64,000 nucleotides of DNA from Sporolactobacillus shoreae (GCF_004684935.1 NZ_SRJD01000013.1:52800-116799), one strand, 5' to 3'; positions 16,751 through 27,333 are shown, counted from the first letter of the stretch. Numbers and translations are program-made. The notes: generated from the sequence alone by a model not told the origin.

Positions 16751-19198
16751 ATGCCAAAACAGTTTGTAGCGCATTACCGTGAAAGTGATAAGCAACCACA
16801 GACAGTTAAGGAACATCTGCTGGAAGTGAAGCGGCTTTCCGAATATTACGGAGCAGAATTAAATGTAGGCCATATTACTGGACTGGCTGGTATGTTGCAC
16901 GATCTCGGAAAATACACGGAAGCATTTCAAAATTATTTACAGCTGGCCGTCTTTCACCCGGAATCAGCACTTAGGCGCGGATCGGTTGACCATGCTTCGG
17001 CCGGAGGAAAGCTTCTTTACGAAATCTTTCATGAGGCGACCCCAAAGGATAAATTTAAAATGATACTGGCTGAGGTTGTCGGTAATGCGATTATTTCTCA
17101 TCACTCCTACTTACACGATTATATAAATGCGTCATCTGAATCTCCATATTACCAGAGAGTCACTAAGAATGAGGACATACTACCGGAATATTCAAAAGCG
17201 AAAGAGCATTTTTTTTATGAAATTATGACAGCGGAAGATCTAGCTGACTATGTCGATCAGGCAGTGGATGAGCTCAAACAATACATAAAGACAAATAAGG
17301 GCAATGTAGTGGAAAAATTAACGCTGTTCACTCGTTTTGTATTCAGTTGCCTGATTGATGCAGATCGAACGAATACACGTTTGTTTGAAGAAAACAGAAC
17401 GCTCACGCCAGTGAATAGCCATAATTTATTCAACGATTACTATAAAAAATTGATTTGTTCTTTAGATTCCCTGAATGATAAGCCAGAATCACATACACTA
17501 ATTAATCAGTTGCGGGGTAAAATGTCTGAGCGGTGCGAACGTTTTGCAAGTAAGTCCTCGGGTATCTATACACTATCTATTCCGACCGGAGGAGGAAAAA
17601 CGCTTGCCAGCCTCCGCTATGCACTAAAACATGCCCAATTGTTTGATAAGAAGCAAATTATTTATGTTGTGCCCTATACAACCATTATTGAACAAAATGC
17701 GAAAGTGATCCGTGGAATTCTGGATGACGATGAGCATATTCTGGAACATCATTCGAATGTGGTAGAAAGCAATAATAGGAGTGGCGATGAAACGGAAGAT
17801 GGAGCTTTAACTATCCGTGAAAAGTTGGAATTGGCAAAAGATAATTGGGATTGTCCAATCATTTTAACAACAATGGTTCAATTTCTGGACACTTTTTACA
17901 AACTTGGTTCGCGAAATATTCGCCGATTGCATCATCTGACTCAAGCGGTAGTAGTTTTTGATGAGGTCCAAAAAGTGCCGATTCATTGTGTCGCTCTCTT
18001 TAATCATGCGTTAAACTTCTTAAACAAGTTCGGTCAAACAAGCATCCTGCTCTGTACCGCAACACAACCGGCGCTGGATTATGTCCATCATCGTTTGGAA
18101 ATTAGCAGTAACGGAGAAATTGTCAGTCAACTGAATCAAGTAGCTGACGCTTTTAAACGGGTGAAGATAGTCGACCGTTCATACCGTGAAACATTTGATA
18201 ACGACAAGCTTATCGATTTTGTCGGGGAATTATTGGGAGATGTCCGCAATATCCTCATTATTTTAAATACACGCGCAGTCGTACGGTCGCTCTATCAAAT
18301 ATTGAAAAACAAGTATTTGGGAGTGCGGGTTTTTCATTTAAGCACATCCATGTGCGCTACGCATAGAGAAAAAATATTAGAAGACATTAAAACCAGCCTT
18401 GAGAAAAAACAAAAAGTCATCTGTATCAGCACGCAATTAATTGAAGCAGGTGTCGATATTAGTTTTGAATGCGCAATCCGGTCGCTTGCCGGGCTTGATT
18501 CAATTGCTCAGGCGGCGGGACGATGCAACCGAAACGGTGAGTACGATGGGCTGCGAAAAGTCTATATTATTGATCATGATGAAGAAAAACTCGATTCTTA
18601 TGCGCTAGAAGAAATTAGGAAAGGGAAATCCATAACGAAAAACATTCTTGCCGACATGCATCGGGATCCTACCAGCTATGGTGGCAGTGTGCTATCGAAG
18701 TCGGCGATGGACTGGTATTTCCAATGCTTTTTCAGTGAAATGAATGCAAAATTGGATTTTAATATCTCAAATTTGAAGATAACCATGACTCAGTTACTGT
18801 ACGCCGATCGGGAAAGCAGCTATCTGAAAGCTTATAAGGAGGCTCATAACGGTAAAACTTTGCCGCTTATTTTACTTAGTAGCCTGCGCACAGCCGCTGA
18901 AAACTTTTATGTCATTAAAAATACAACAAAATCAGTGATTGTGCCCTATAGAGAGGGAGAAAACCTTATAGTGCAATTGGGTAGCACTGAGTCTATCGAG
19001 GATTTAAACGAACTTCTAAGAAAAGCGCAACATTTTTCAATCAATGTATATGATCAGGAATTGAAACGACTAGAACAGGGGGGGCAGCTTGCTTACTATC
19101 TGGATGGTCAAGTTCTCGCATTGAAGGAGTCGGCCTACAGTGATGAATATGGACTTGATATTGAAGGGGAAAGCGGGTTTGAATTTTGTGGATATTAA
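16751..19198 (+). CDS. cas3: CRISPR-associated helicase/nuclease Cas3 (type I-C)
   Basis: An 815-aa protein fusing the HD nuclease to an SF2 helicase. HD is at residues 50-51 (MLHDLGKY) with further ligands in HHSYLHD. The helicase carries Walker A IPTGGGKT at about 277-284, the DEVQ Walker B variant near 403, LIEAGVDISF near 563 and QAAGRCNRNGE near 590. Cas3 unwinds and degrades target DNA recruited by Cascade. ATG at 16751 follows AGAAAGAG; a GTG at 16742 is in frame but has no spacing. A clean terminator follows, unlike the usual seamless cas3-cas5 operon. Base composition is more AT-rich than the flanks. Confidence 0.96.
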   Translation: MPKQFVAHYRESDKQPQTVKEHLLEVKRLSEYYGAELNVGHITGLAGMLHDLGKYTEAFQNYLQLAVFHPESALRRGSVDHASAGGKLLYEIFHEATPKDKFKMILAEVVGNAIISHHSYLHDYINASSESPYYQRVTKNEDILPEYSKAKEHFFYEIMTAEDLADYVDQAVDELKQYIKTNKGNVVEKLTLFTRFVFSCLIDADRTNTRLFEENRTLTPVNSHNLFNDYYKKLICSLDSLNDKPESHTLINQLRGKMSERCERFASKSSGIYTLSIPTGGGKTLASLRYALKHAQLFDKKQIIYVVPYTTIIEQNAKVIRGILDDDEHILEHHSNVVESNNRSGDETEDGALTIREKLELAKDNWDCPIILTTMVQFLDTFYKLGSRNIRRLHHLTQAVVVFDEVQKVPIHCVALFNHALNFLNKFGQTSILLCTATQPALDYVHHRLEISSNGEIVSQLNQVADAFKRVKIVDRSYRETFDNDKLIDFVGELLGDVRNILIILNTRAVVRSLYQILKNKYLGVRVFHLSTSMCATHREKILEDIKTSLEKKQKVICISTQLIEAGVDISFECAIRSLAGLDSIAQAAGRCNRNGEYDGLRKVYIIDHDEEKLDSYALEEIRKGKSITKNILADMHRDPTSYGGSVLSKSAMDWYFQCFFSEMNAKLDFNISNLKITMTQLLYADRESSYLKAYKEAHNGKTLPLILLSSLRTAAENFYVIKNTTKSVIVPYREGENLIVQLGSTESIEDLNELLRKAQHFSINVYDQELKRLEQGGQLAYYLDGQVLALKESAYSDEYGLDIEGESGFEFCGY

Positions 19199-19200
19199 AA

Positions 19201-19227
19201 AACCTATTAAGTATCAATAGGTTTTTT
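19201..19227 (+). terminator. Terminator between cas3 and cas5c
   Basis: AACCTATT (19201-19208) pairs with AATAGGTT (19216-19223) and runs into six T. It separates cas3 from the Cascade genes. The following 19228-19640 is AT-rich and shows no convincing gene; a weak TTGATT (19591-19596) may be the -35 of a separate promoter for cas5c. Confidence 0.65.
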
Positions 19228-19640
19228 GATGATGATTCACATAATATGATTTTCAATCCACGCTGAGTGATCAGCGATTTAGTATTCATTATATTTTGTT
19301 CTTTATCAGATTATTCATAGTGGATGGCGGAATAATTAATAAGTGATTTACATAACTACGAGAAAAAAGGAATGGAGAGATTAAATGTGTTAATTCAAAA
19401 ATATTTTTGTTCCATAACAAGATTTAAAAAGTCAGTTGCAATACAAGGTAAAAGCAAAATGATGATGAGTAACCATCAAAGTAAAATTTATATCAAAATA
19501 ACGCAAAAAATTAATCAGAAACGAATTTATCAGGACTAGTCATCTAATCTGAGTTAAAGAGGGTGGTAGAATGGATGACAAAAAATATCCTTGATTGTTT
19601 TCTTTTTTCAGTTAATTAAATTATTCATGGAGGTGAGAAA

Positions 19641-20363
19641 GTGAAGAATTCATACGAATTTGTTGTATACGCTCCCTATGCTCTTTTTACCGATCCTCTG
19701 ACGAAGATAGGCGGAGAAAAGAGCACGTACCAAATCCCGACTTACCAGGCTTTGAAAGGGATGGCTGAATCCATATATTGGAAGCCCACGATTATTCATT
19801 ACATCGATGCGGTGCGGGTTATGAATGTCATTCGGATGGAGTCAAAAGGCCTTCGTCCGATTGAGTATGGCGGAGGCAACACCTTGGCTAATTATACATA
19901 TTTAAAAGAGCCTAAATATATAGTCAAGGGTCATTTTGAATTTAATATGAATCGACCAGACTTGGAATCTGATCGTAATGAGGGCAAACATTACAGCATC
20001 TTCCAGCGTGCACTTAAAGCGGGCGGCCGCCGCGACATTTTTCTGGGAACGCGAGAATGTCAGGGATACGTTGAACCGTGTTCGTTCGATGAAGGCAGTG
20101 GTTTTTATGACGATAGGGAAGAAGAAATTTATTTTGGCACAATGGTTCATGGCATTTCCTATCCGGACGAAACAGGCAGAGATGAGCTGGAAGTTCGGCT
20201 CTGGCAACCGGTGATGAAAAAGGGTGTGATCCGGTTTATTCGCCCTGAAGAGTGTACTGAAGTTAGAAAAGTTAAAGAAATGACTTTCAAAAAATTTGAC
20301 CTTACAGATATAGAAACGGCTGATTCCTTGCTCAATGCTTTGGAAAGGGGGGCAATGCGGTGA
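19641..20363 (+). CDS. cas5c: Cas5c, crRNA-processing Cascade subunit (type I-C)
   Basis: A 240-aa Cas5 of the I-C (Dvulg) subtype. The start [31 protein letters not shown] contains the conserved N-terminal RAMP strand and glycine stretch. In type I-C, which lacks Cas6, this protein cuts the repeat RNA and stays on the 5' handle. GTG at 19641 follows GGAGGTGA. Its last codons overlap the start of cas8c by 4 nt, so expression is coupled. Confidence 0.95.
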   Translation: MKNSYEFVVYAPYALFTDPLTKIGGEKSTYQIPTYQALKGMAESIYWKPTIIHYIDAVRVMNVIRMESKGLRPIEYGGGNTLANYTYLKEPKYIVKGHFEFNMNRPDLESDRNEGKHYSIFQRALKAGGRRDIFLGTRECQGYVEPCSFDEGSGFYDDREEEIYFGTMVHGISYPDETGRDELEVRLWQPVMKKGVIRFIRPEECTEVRKVKEMTFKKFDLTDIETADSLLNALERGAMR

Positions 20364-22273
20364 GCTGGCTATTGAATTTATACGAAACCTATGAAACTAA
20401 CAAGGACTTTGTCGGCAAAATAGATTACATGCGTAGTGGACAGGCATTCACACTTCTTCCTGTTTCTCATACAACGCAAACAGCCCATATTGAAGTTGTA
20501 ATTACTGAAGATGGATCATTTTATACGGCGCATGTTATCGATAAGAATGATCGAGACACGATTATCCCATGTACGGAAGACTCCGCCAGTAGGGCCGGAG
20601 CAGTAATTGCCCCCTATCCGCTTCACGATAAACTCAGCTACGTTGCCGGAGACTTTGTTGCTTATGGCGGAAAAATTAGGGATAAGGGCCATGAACCATT
20701 TTCAAATTATATCAATAATTTGAAAAAGTGGGCAGAATCTCCGTACACCACGTCTTCAGTCAAAAGTATCTATGCCTATTTAAGCAAAAGGCAATTGATT
20801 AAAGATTTGGTTACCGAAAAAGTTCTTTGGCTTGATGAAAAAGATCAATTAATTACTAAGTGGAATGAGAAGTATAAACTCCTGTGTGGAGGTAAGAAGC
20901 CGGATATCTTTTTAGCAGTACCTTCCGGTCAGGATAGTGCATTTGTTCGCTTCACCGTTTATTCCAAAGAGAAATTGCTGTCTAAAGTCTGGCTAAATAA
21001 AGAAATGTATGATTCATTCACTCGCTTCTATAATGATCAGCTGAAAGAAAGGGACCTTTGCTTCGTCTCAGGACATTGGCTTCCGGCAACTGAAAAACAT
21101 GCCAATAAAATCAGGAATGCTGGAGATAAAGCCAAATTAATTTCTGCTAACGATACAAGCGGGTTCACGTATAGAGGACGCTTTAATGAGAGCCATGAGG
21201 CGGCAAGCATCAGTTACGAAGTATCACAAAAAGCACACAATGCACTGAAGTGGTTGATTCGCCGTCAGGCACGGATTGTTGATAATCGAGTATTTCTAGT
21301 CTGGTCGAATCATGATGATAAGGTTCCTAATCTTGAAGATGACATCTATGATATCTCTCAACTTAGCGACGAGAGTGAAGATCCAAGCGCATTTACAAAC
21401 AATGAATTTGCTAATGAGTTTAAGAAAGCTATGAACGGTTATCGTAATAAACTGAATCCTGACGCTAAAGTTAATATACTTATTCTTGATTCGGCTACAA
21501 CTGGTCGACTAGCTATTCTTTATTACCGTAATATGCAACAAGAGGTTTATTTAACTAATTTAATAGATTGGCATTCGCAATGTGTTTGGCGACATGATTA
21601 TCGAAAAGGAAAAGATAAACAGTTACCTCCATATTTTGGAGCTCCGGCAAACAAGGATATTGCGTATGCAGCTTACGGATCGAAAGCAAGCGATAAAGTG
21701 GTTAAAGGGTTGATGGAGCGTTTGGTTCCCTGCATTGTTGATGAAAAAAGAATGCCAAATGATATCGTTCGTTCTGCTTTCTATCGGGCACGGAATCCGG
21801 TTGCTATTGATAGATGGGAATGGGAAAAAACGTTGAGCATCACCTGTGCATTGATCAACAGACAAGAATATGAGGACAACGGGAGGGGATTTACAGTGGC
21901 ATTGGATGAACAAATTACAGACAGGAGCTATCTGTTCGGTCGGCTTTTAGCAATTGCAGATGTTCTTGAACATCGCGCTCTTAAATCGGAAGACTGGAGA
22001 TTAAGTAATGCGACACGTTACATGAATGAATTCTCTGAGCATCCGGAACGAACATGGAAGACGATTCAGTCCAGCCTAGTTCCATATCAGGCACGTATTG
22101 GCAGAAGCGGTTGGTATCTCACACAATTAATTGATGACGTGGCAGCTAAAATAAGTTATCAGGATTTTGGCAATCAACCATTAACTGGGAAATTTTTGCT
22201 GGGATTTTATAGCCAGCGCCATCAGCTTTACCAGAAGAAAAAAGATGCAGATTCAGTTACTGAAACAAATTAA
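20360..22273 (+). CDS. cas8c: Cas8c (Csd1), large Cascade subunit
   Basis: A 637-aa Csd1-family protein; the start [20 protein letters not shown] is typical. It is the PAM-recognising large subunit of I-C Cascade, and an internal start in this gene family can also give the small subunit Cas11c. GTG at 20360 overlaps the cas5c stop. A 49-nt gap with GGAGAG precedes cas7c. No frameshift or stop interrupts the gene. Confidence 0.95.
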   Translation: MSWLLNLYETYETNKDFVGKIDYMRSGQAFTLLPVSHTTQTAHIEVVITEDGSFYTAHVIDKNDRDTIIPCTEDSASRAGAVIAPYPLHDKLSYVAGDFVAYGGKIRDKGHEPFSNYINNLKKWAESPYTTSSVKSIYAYLSKRQLIKDLVTEKVLWLDEKDQLITKWNEKYKLLCGGKKPDIFLAVPSGQDSAFVRFTVYSKEKLLSKVWLNKEMYDSFTRFYNDQLKERDLCFVSGHWLPATEKHANKIRNAGDKAKLISANDTSGFTYRGRFNESHEAASISYEVSQKAHNALKWLIRRQARIVDNRVFLVWSNHDDKVPNLEDDIYDISQLSDESEDPSAFTNNEFANEFKKAMNGYRNKLNPDAKVNILILDSATTGRLAILYYRNMQQEVYLTNLIDWHSQCVWRHDYRKGKDKQLPPYFGAPANKDIAYAAYGSKASDKVVKGLMERLVPCIVDEKRMPNDIVRSAFYRARNPVAIDRWEWEKTLSITCALINRQEYEDNGRGFTVALDEQITDRSYLFGRLLAIADVLEHRALKSEDWRLSNATRYMNEFSEHPERTWKTIQSSLVPYQARIGRSGWYLTQLIDDVAAKISYQDFGNQPLTGKFLLGFYSQRHQLYQKKKDADSVTETN

Positions 22274-22322
22274 CAGCAAAATTTTTTAAGAAGAACAAAA
22301 TAAATTATTAGGAGAGATTCAC

Positions 22323-23183
22323 ATGGCTGTTCTAGATCACAAAATTGATTTTGCAGTTATACTGACTGTCAGCAAAGCTAATCCGAACGGTGACCCGCTA
22401 AACGGGAACCGACCTAGGCAGAATTATGAAGGATTTGGAGAGATTTCCGATGTGGCGATTAAACGCAAAATAAGAAATCGTCTTCAGGACATGGAAGAAT
22501 CTATTTTTGTACAGTCCAATGACAGACAATCTGACCAATTCAACAGTCTCCGTGAACGTGCGGATGGAAATGAAGCATTAAAAGAAATAGCGAAAGACAA
22601 AAAGAAAACCAGCGAGGATTATGCTGTGGTCGCATGCAAGGAATGGATCGATGTAAGAAGCTTCGGACAGGTTTTTGCTTTCAAAGGCGGAGCGGGAAAG
22701 GGTGTGTCAGTTGGGGTACGCGGACCAGTAACTGTACAAACAGCAGTGAGTGTGGCACCGATTGATATTTCCAGTATGCAGATTACGAAGAGTGTTAACT
22801 CTGAGCCGGGAGAGGGAAAAGGATCAGATACGATGGGGATGAAGCACCGTGTTGATTTTGGTGTCTATCGTTTTAATGGAAGCATTAATACTCAATTGGC
22901 TGAAAAAACAGGTTTCACCATTGAAGATGCCGAAAAAATAAAACAGGCACTGATCTCCCTTTTTGAAAATGATGCTTCCTCCGCCCGTCCTGAAGGCAGT
23001 ATGGAAGTTTATAAAGTTTACTGGTGGGCCCATAGAAGCAAGCTGGGTCAGTACTCATCCGCAAAAGTACATCACTCTCTTGAAATAAAAGCTGTTAATG
23101 ATACGCCAAGGAGATTAGAAGATTACGAGATTACTCTCGACAAATTGGAGGAACTGGAAGTAGAGGTTTTCGATGGTCGCTGA
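22323..23183 (+). CDS. cas7c: Cas7c (Csd2), Cascade backbone
   Basis: A 286-aa Csd2/Cas7 RAMP protein, with AVILTVSKANPNGDPLNGN near the N-terminus, the strong family signature. It forms the helical filament along the crRNA spacer. AGGAGAG lies before the ATG at 22323. The 3' end overlaps cas4 by 11 nt. Confidence 0.96.
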   Translation: MAVLDHKIDFAVILTVSKANPNGDPLNGNRPRQNYEGFGEISDVAIKRKIRNRLQDMEESIFVQSNDRQSDQFNSLRERADGNEALKEIAKDKKKTSEDYAVVACKEWIDVRSFGQVFAFKGGAGKGVSVGVRGPVTVQTAVSVAPIDISSMQITKSVNSEPGEGKGSDTMGMKHRVDFGVYRFNGSINTQLAEKTGFTIEDAEKIKQALISLFENDASSARPEGSMEVYKVYWWAHRSKLGQYSSAKVHHSLEIKAVNDTPRRLEDYEITLDKLEELEVEVFDGR

Positions 23184-23841
23184 TGAAAATGAAGAAGATA
23201 ACTATTTAATGTTGTCAGGTATCCAGCATTTTCAATTCTGCAGACGGCAATGGGCATTGATTCATATTGAACAGCAATGGAGCGAGAACGTCAAAACGGT
23301 TGAAGGCCAGTTTCTCCATCGTCGTGCAGATGAACCTTTTACCAGAGAAAAGAGGGGAGATAAACTTATTGTTCGTGCGATGCCCATAAAATCACGTCAA
23401 TTAAAAATTACAGGCATCTGTGATGTTGTCGAATTTGTAAGGGATGAAAAACAGGGTGTTGCGATCAATGGAATGGATGGAAAGTACACCGCTTATCCTG
23501 TTGAATATAAGCATGGTAAGCCAAAAGTAGATGATTCGGACGTCTTGCAACTCACTGCACAGGCTTTGTGTCTTGAAGAAATGCTGCTCTGTGAAGTTAC
23601 TAAGGGATATATTTTCTACAATGAAATAAAACACAGAATTCAAGTGGATTTAACTGATTCTATTAAATCAAAAGTAAAATCCATGGTTGCTGAAATGCAG
23701 GACTATTACCGGAGACAATATACACCTAAAGTTCGAACAGGCCCATTTTGTAAAAGCTGTTCACTTCAAAATATTTGTCTTCCTGGATTGATGAAGAAGC
23801 GGTCTGTAAAGAGTTTTATTGAAGGGAAAATCTATGAATGA
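23173..23841 (+). CDS. cas4: Cas4, adaptation exonuclease
   Basis: A 222-aa Cas4 with a RecB-like nuclease fold. An N-terminal Cys in FQFCRRQWALIH and the C-terminal trio in PFCKSCSLQNICLPG are the 4Fe-4S ligands. The nuclease core has EGQFLHRRAD and PVEYKHGKP (catalytic Glu/Lys). Cas4 trims prespacers and checks the PAM together with Cas1-Cas2. It overlaps cas7c at its start and cas1 (ATGA) at its end. Confidence 0.95.
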   Translation: MVADENEEDNYLMLSGIQHFQFCRRQWALIHIEQQWSENVKTVEGQFLHRRADEPFTREKRGDKLIVRAMPIKSRQLKITGICDVVEFVRDEKQGVAINGMDGKYTAYPVEYKHGKPKVDDSDVLQLTAQALCLEEMLLCEVTKGYIFYNEIKHRIQVDLTDSIKSKVKSMVAEMQDYYRRQYTPKVRTGPFCKSCSLQNICLPGLMKKRSVKSFIEGKIYE

Positions 23842-24869
23842 AAAAACTCCTGAATACTTTATATATTACTCAGCCGGATACCTATCTGTCCCTAGATGGT
23901 GACAATATTGTCTTATCGAGAGAAAGAGAGAGAATCGGCAGACTACCTCTTCACAATTTGGAATCCATTGTTGCTTTTGGTTATACTGGAGCCAGCCCGG
24001 CATTAATGGGTTATTGCGCAGAACGAAATATTTCAATTTCTTTTCTGACCATGAATGGGCGTTTTCTTGCCCGTGTTATTGGGAAAAGCAGAGGTAATGT
24101 TGTCCTTAGGAAACAACAGTATCGGGTCTCAGATAACGAAGAGGGTTCGGCTGCAATTGCCAAAAATTTTATTGTAGGGAAAGTATATAACCACAAGTGG
24201 ATTTTGGAACGGATGACTCGTGACTACCCGCTGAGAATCAATGTTTCCGATTTTAAAAAAGTTTCGGGAGTTTTATCGCTGCTCATTAAAGAAATACGTG
24301 AATGTGATGACTTAGAACGGTTGAGAGGACTGGAAGGACAGGCCGCAACTAGTTATTACAATTTATTTGATAATATGATATTGCAGCAAAAAGATGATTT
24401 TATTTTTAAGGGACGATCGAGAAGACCGCCGTTGGACAATGTGAATGCTATGCTGTCATTTGCCTATACACTGCTGGCTAATGACATGACTTCTGCGCTT
24501 GAGGGCGTGGGACTGGACGCATATGTCGGATTCTTGCATCGAGATCGTCCAGGTAGAGCATCACTAGCACTTGATGCTATGGAAGAACTTCGTGGTGTAT
24601 ATGCGGATCGATTTGTTCTCTCTTTGATCAATAAAAAAGGAGTACACGGCGATGATTTTTTGAAGAAGGAGAACGGAGCGGTCATCATGACTGACGAGGC
24701 TAGAAAGAATTTTTTAAAAGCGTGGCAGAATAAAAAACAGGAAAAAATTACTCATCCTTTTTTAGGAGAAAAAATTTCATGGGGTTTAGTGCCACATGTT
24801 CAAGCCTCATTACTCGCCCGATTTTTGAGAAATGATTTTGATGAGTATCCACCATTTCTATGGAAGTAG
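23838..24869 (+). CDS. cas1: Cas1 integrase
   Basis: A 343-aa Cas1 of the I-C type. Metal ligands of the family can be placed: Glu in RGLEGQAATSYYNLF at about residue 170, His in FLHRDRPGRASLALD near 236 and Asp/Glu a few residues later. It inserts new spacers at the leader end of the array. The start ATG overlaps the cas4 stop and is followed closely by cas2. The reading frame is intact, so the locus should be able to acquire spacers. Confidence 0.96.
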   Translation: MKKLLNTLYITQPDTYLSLDGDNIVLSRERERIGRLPLHNLESIVAFGYTGASPALMGYCAERNISISFLTMNGRFLARVIGKSRGNVVLRKQQYRVSDNEEGSAAIAKNFIVGKVYNHKWILERMTRDYPLRINVSDFKKVSGVLSLLIKEIRECDDLERLRGLEGQAATSYYNLFDNMILQQKDDFIFKGRSRRPPLDNVNAMLSFAYTLLANDMTSALEGVGLDAYVGFLHRDRPGRASLALDAMEELRGVYADRFVLSLINKKGVHGDDFLKKENGAVIMTDEARKNFLKAWQNKKQEKITHPFLGEKISWGLVPHVQASLLARFLRNDFDEYPPFLWK

Positions 24870-24879
24870 GCGATGAACA

Positions 24880-25170
24880 ATGCTGGTTCTTATTACTTAT
24901 GATGTCAGCACCGTAACGACTGCTGGCCAAAAAAGATTGAGAAAAGTGGCTAAAATTTGCCAAAATTATGGACAACGAGTTCAAAATTCAGTTTTTGAGT
25001 GCATCGTTGATGCTACCCAATTTACCACTCTTAAAATAGAACTAACCGCCATTATCGATGTATCTCGGGATAGCCTTAGATTTTATCAATTAGGGAAAAA
25101 TTACAAGAATAAGGTCGAACACATTGGGGCCAAAGATTCGATTAATTTAGAAGGGCCGCTACTTTTCTAG
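24880..25170 (+). CDS. cas2: Cas2
   Basis: A 96-aa Cas2 with the ferredoxin-like start MLVLITYDVSTV (conserved Asp) and NSVFECIVDATQF. It bridges the two Cas1 dimers in the integrase. It begins 10 nt after cas1 and is the last gene before the array, as usual for I-C loci. Confidence 0.95.
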   Translation: MLVLITYDVSTVTTAGQKRLRKVAKICQNYGQRVQNSVFECIVDATQFTTLKIELTAIIDVSRDSLRFYQLGKNYKNKVEHIGAKDSINLEGPLLF

Positions 25171-25338
25171 TGCGAATGAACAGTTCACAGTTTTTTTCAG
25201 GAACATTCGCACCAATTTTCATTCATAAAAAATGGATATATTTACATAATAATCCATTTTCTTTTAGATTTACTGGATTTATTAGCGCGATTTCGTGAAC
25301 TTTCAACTTAGTTTGCTTTATATTCACCGAAAATCGCC
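25171..25338 (+). promoter_or_regulatory. CRISPR leader
   Basis: A 168-nt AT-rich stretch with no coding signal lies between cas2 and the first repeat. By position it should hold the array promoter and the integration signal; the repeat decay at the far end supports this orientation. Confidence 0.7.
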
Positions 25339-26478
25339 GTCGCACTCTTCATGAGTGCGTGGATTGAAATTGGGTAGATGTTAATGACAAACCATCCATC
25401 ATAACGTCGCACTCTTCATGAGTGCGTGGATTGAAATAAAATGGGATCTGGAACAAAAAGTTGATGTTGTTGTCGCACTCTTCATGAGTGCGTGGATTGA
25501 AATTCAATCCCGATACTGACAATCGAGTACAGCGCATCGTCGCACTCTTCATGAGTGCGTGGATTGAAATTCTTAAAGCAGGGGCGCGGACTGAATATCG
25601 GTTTAGTCGCACTCTTCATGAGTGCGTGGATTGAAATGTCCCTGATAGAGTCACAGGAAGGGTACTGTTTGTCGCACTCTTCATGAGTGCGTGGATTGAA
25701 ATCCTCTGCATAGCCTCTAACGAGGTGAGCACAGTGGTCGCACTCTTCATGAGTGCGTGGATTGAAATATAATCGGCGTCTTCAAAATCCGGAATACGGA
25801 GTGTCGCACTCTTCATGAGTGCGTGGATTGAAATCAGTCCAGGTTGTCCGGATCGATGTGACCGAATTGTCGCACTCTTCATGAGTGCGTGGATTGAAAT
25901 AGCCGGAATGGAGTTATCCGAAGTGGAAAATTCCTGTCGCACTCTTCATGAGTGCGTGGATTGAAATCGTGCCGACCACTTGTCTGTGGCAAAGGCAGCA
26001 GTCGCACTCTTCATGAGTGCGTGGATTGAAATCCATTCCACAGGTTAAATCAGCAATCAAATCAAAGTCGCACTCTTCATGAGTGCGTGGATTGAAATAC
26101 GCAAGCTATTTATAATGTCTTTACAGCGAACAGTCGCACTCTTCATGAGTGCGTGGATTGAAATAAATTGCTCACGGGCCCGAATGGGCTTTATGTGGTC
26201 GCACTCTTCATGAGTGCGTGGATTGAAATCATGCTGGGCTGATATATTCACTTAAATCTGCAGTCGCACTCTTCATGAGTGCGTGGATTGAAATTATCTC
26301 CTTCTCTGTAGTTTCGTACTGCGAATTGTCGCACTCTTCATGAGTGCGTGGATTGAAATACATCTCCGCTTTTAACAACGTCCATAATGTTTTGTCGCAC
26401 TCTTCATGAGTGCGTGGATTGAAATACTATGCGGAGAAACTCACGTTTATCAGACGAACGTCGCACTCTGAGTGCGAT
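25339..26478 (+). CRISPR. Type I-C CRISPR array, 17 intact repeats plus a degenerate end repeat, 17 spacers
   Basis: The 32-nt repeat begins GTCGCACTCTTCATGAGTGC, with the palindrome GCACTC/GAGTGC, and ends GTGGATTGAAAT, typical of I-C. Intact copies start at 25339, 25406, 25472, 25539, 25606, 25671, 25737, 25803, 25869, 25936, 26001, 26067, 26133, 26198, 26263, 26328 and 26394, all identical as far as read. The copy at 26460 lacks four bases in the loop and has lost its 3' half, marking the old end. Spacers are 33-35 nt and all look different. The leader is on the cas2 side, so spacer 25371-25405 is the newest. Confidence 0.98.
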
Positions 26479-26528
26479 GCAGCATTGCATTATTGAATAA
26501 AATCTTGATAAATAAGGGATCTGTCATT

Positions 26529-26992
26529 TTGAAAAAACTCCGTGGGAAAAAACGTTATTTTCAAAATTTATGGGAAAATGTTGAATGGGTATGTGAAGGT
26601 CTGGACTTTGGAAAGGAAGGATGGTTTGATTTCTGGCATACGCATCTTGATTTTTGCGGGTTTGGGAATAATAGACCGAAGATCAGAATATCAAAGCACA
26701 TCTCGCTTTATATGAGAGATTACTAGAAAAGCTCCAGACATTTGAAAAACCTTACCAATCATGGATTGAACTGGTTGATGAAGATGCTGGTTTAGATGCA
26801 GTATATATCCATACGCCTAACCCTAATGAAGATAATTTCCCGCTTAAATTAGAAAATGTGATTTGGGATTGCGCTATCCCACAATATTTGAAGGATTTAG
26901 TCGACCTAAAGGAATTTAATGTAGGACGCCTCCAATGGGGAGCAAATCACAGCTATCTAATCCAGTCCAAAAAGAATGGGATTAAATTATAG
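26529..26992 (+). pseudogene. Frameshifted gene of unrecognised family next to the CRISPR array
   Basis: A TTG start at 26529 with AAGGGA 9 nt before it opens a frame reading KKLRGKKRYFQNLWENVEWV and on to DFWHTHLDFCGFG. It stops at 26724. Continuing sense (AHLALYERLLEK, SWIELVDEDAGLDAVYIHTP) appears in a second frame and ends at TAG 26990-26992. A small deletion around 26685-26705 explains the break; the whole protein would be about 155 aa. The Trp- and Asp-rich text looks like a small cytoplasmic protein. I do not recognise the family. Confidence 0.6.
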
Positions 26993-27253
26993 GGTTTAGT
27001 GAACTAGTGGGCTTTTGTTTTACAATAATGGGAACCCACAAAAAACTGTGGTTTATCTTTAAATTTTATTAATAAAATCATCATTAAAACTTAACATCTC
27101 CAACTTTTAAACCTCAACGAAGTACGGAGAATCCTCGAATAAACCGCCCTCGAAAAACAGCTTAAATCCCTATTTGAATCAACTGAAATCTATGGCTTTA
27201 TGATAAAATTAACCTATTGAATTACATATCTTTGATTTGTACGAAGGGTGAAC

Positions 27254-27292
27254 ATGGGGTGGCACTCCAACCCACACTTGTGCAGTAAATAG
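27254..27292 (+). other. Possible 12-codon upstream frame before the VWA/TelA operon
   Basis: ATG at 27254 behind GAAGGGTGAAC opens MGWHSNPHLCSK and stops at 27290-27292, 41 nt before the lipoprotein gene. It overlaps a GGGTGG/CCAACCC hairpin. It could be a leader peptide or chance. The rest of 26993-27333 holds no gene; 27109-27219 reads like a decayed C-terminus (RRILE, stop, TALEKQLKSLFESTEIYGF). Confidence 0.25.
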
Positions 27293-27333
27293 AAGCAAAA
27301 ATCTGAAAGTTAGGATTAAGGAGAACAGGAACC

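Noticed and set aside
25349..26251. Minus-strand open frames rich in repeated 'ISIHALMKSAT' text
   Set aside because: They are translations of the CRISPR repeats; the period equals repeat plus spacer and no SD is present.
27251..27275. T-box-like GGGTGGCAC before the VWA/TelA operon
   Set aside because: The rest of the T-box (ACCGCG, specifier stem, terminator) is missing; the hairpin is better explained locally.
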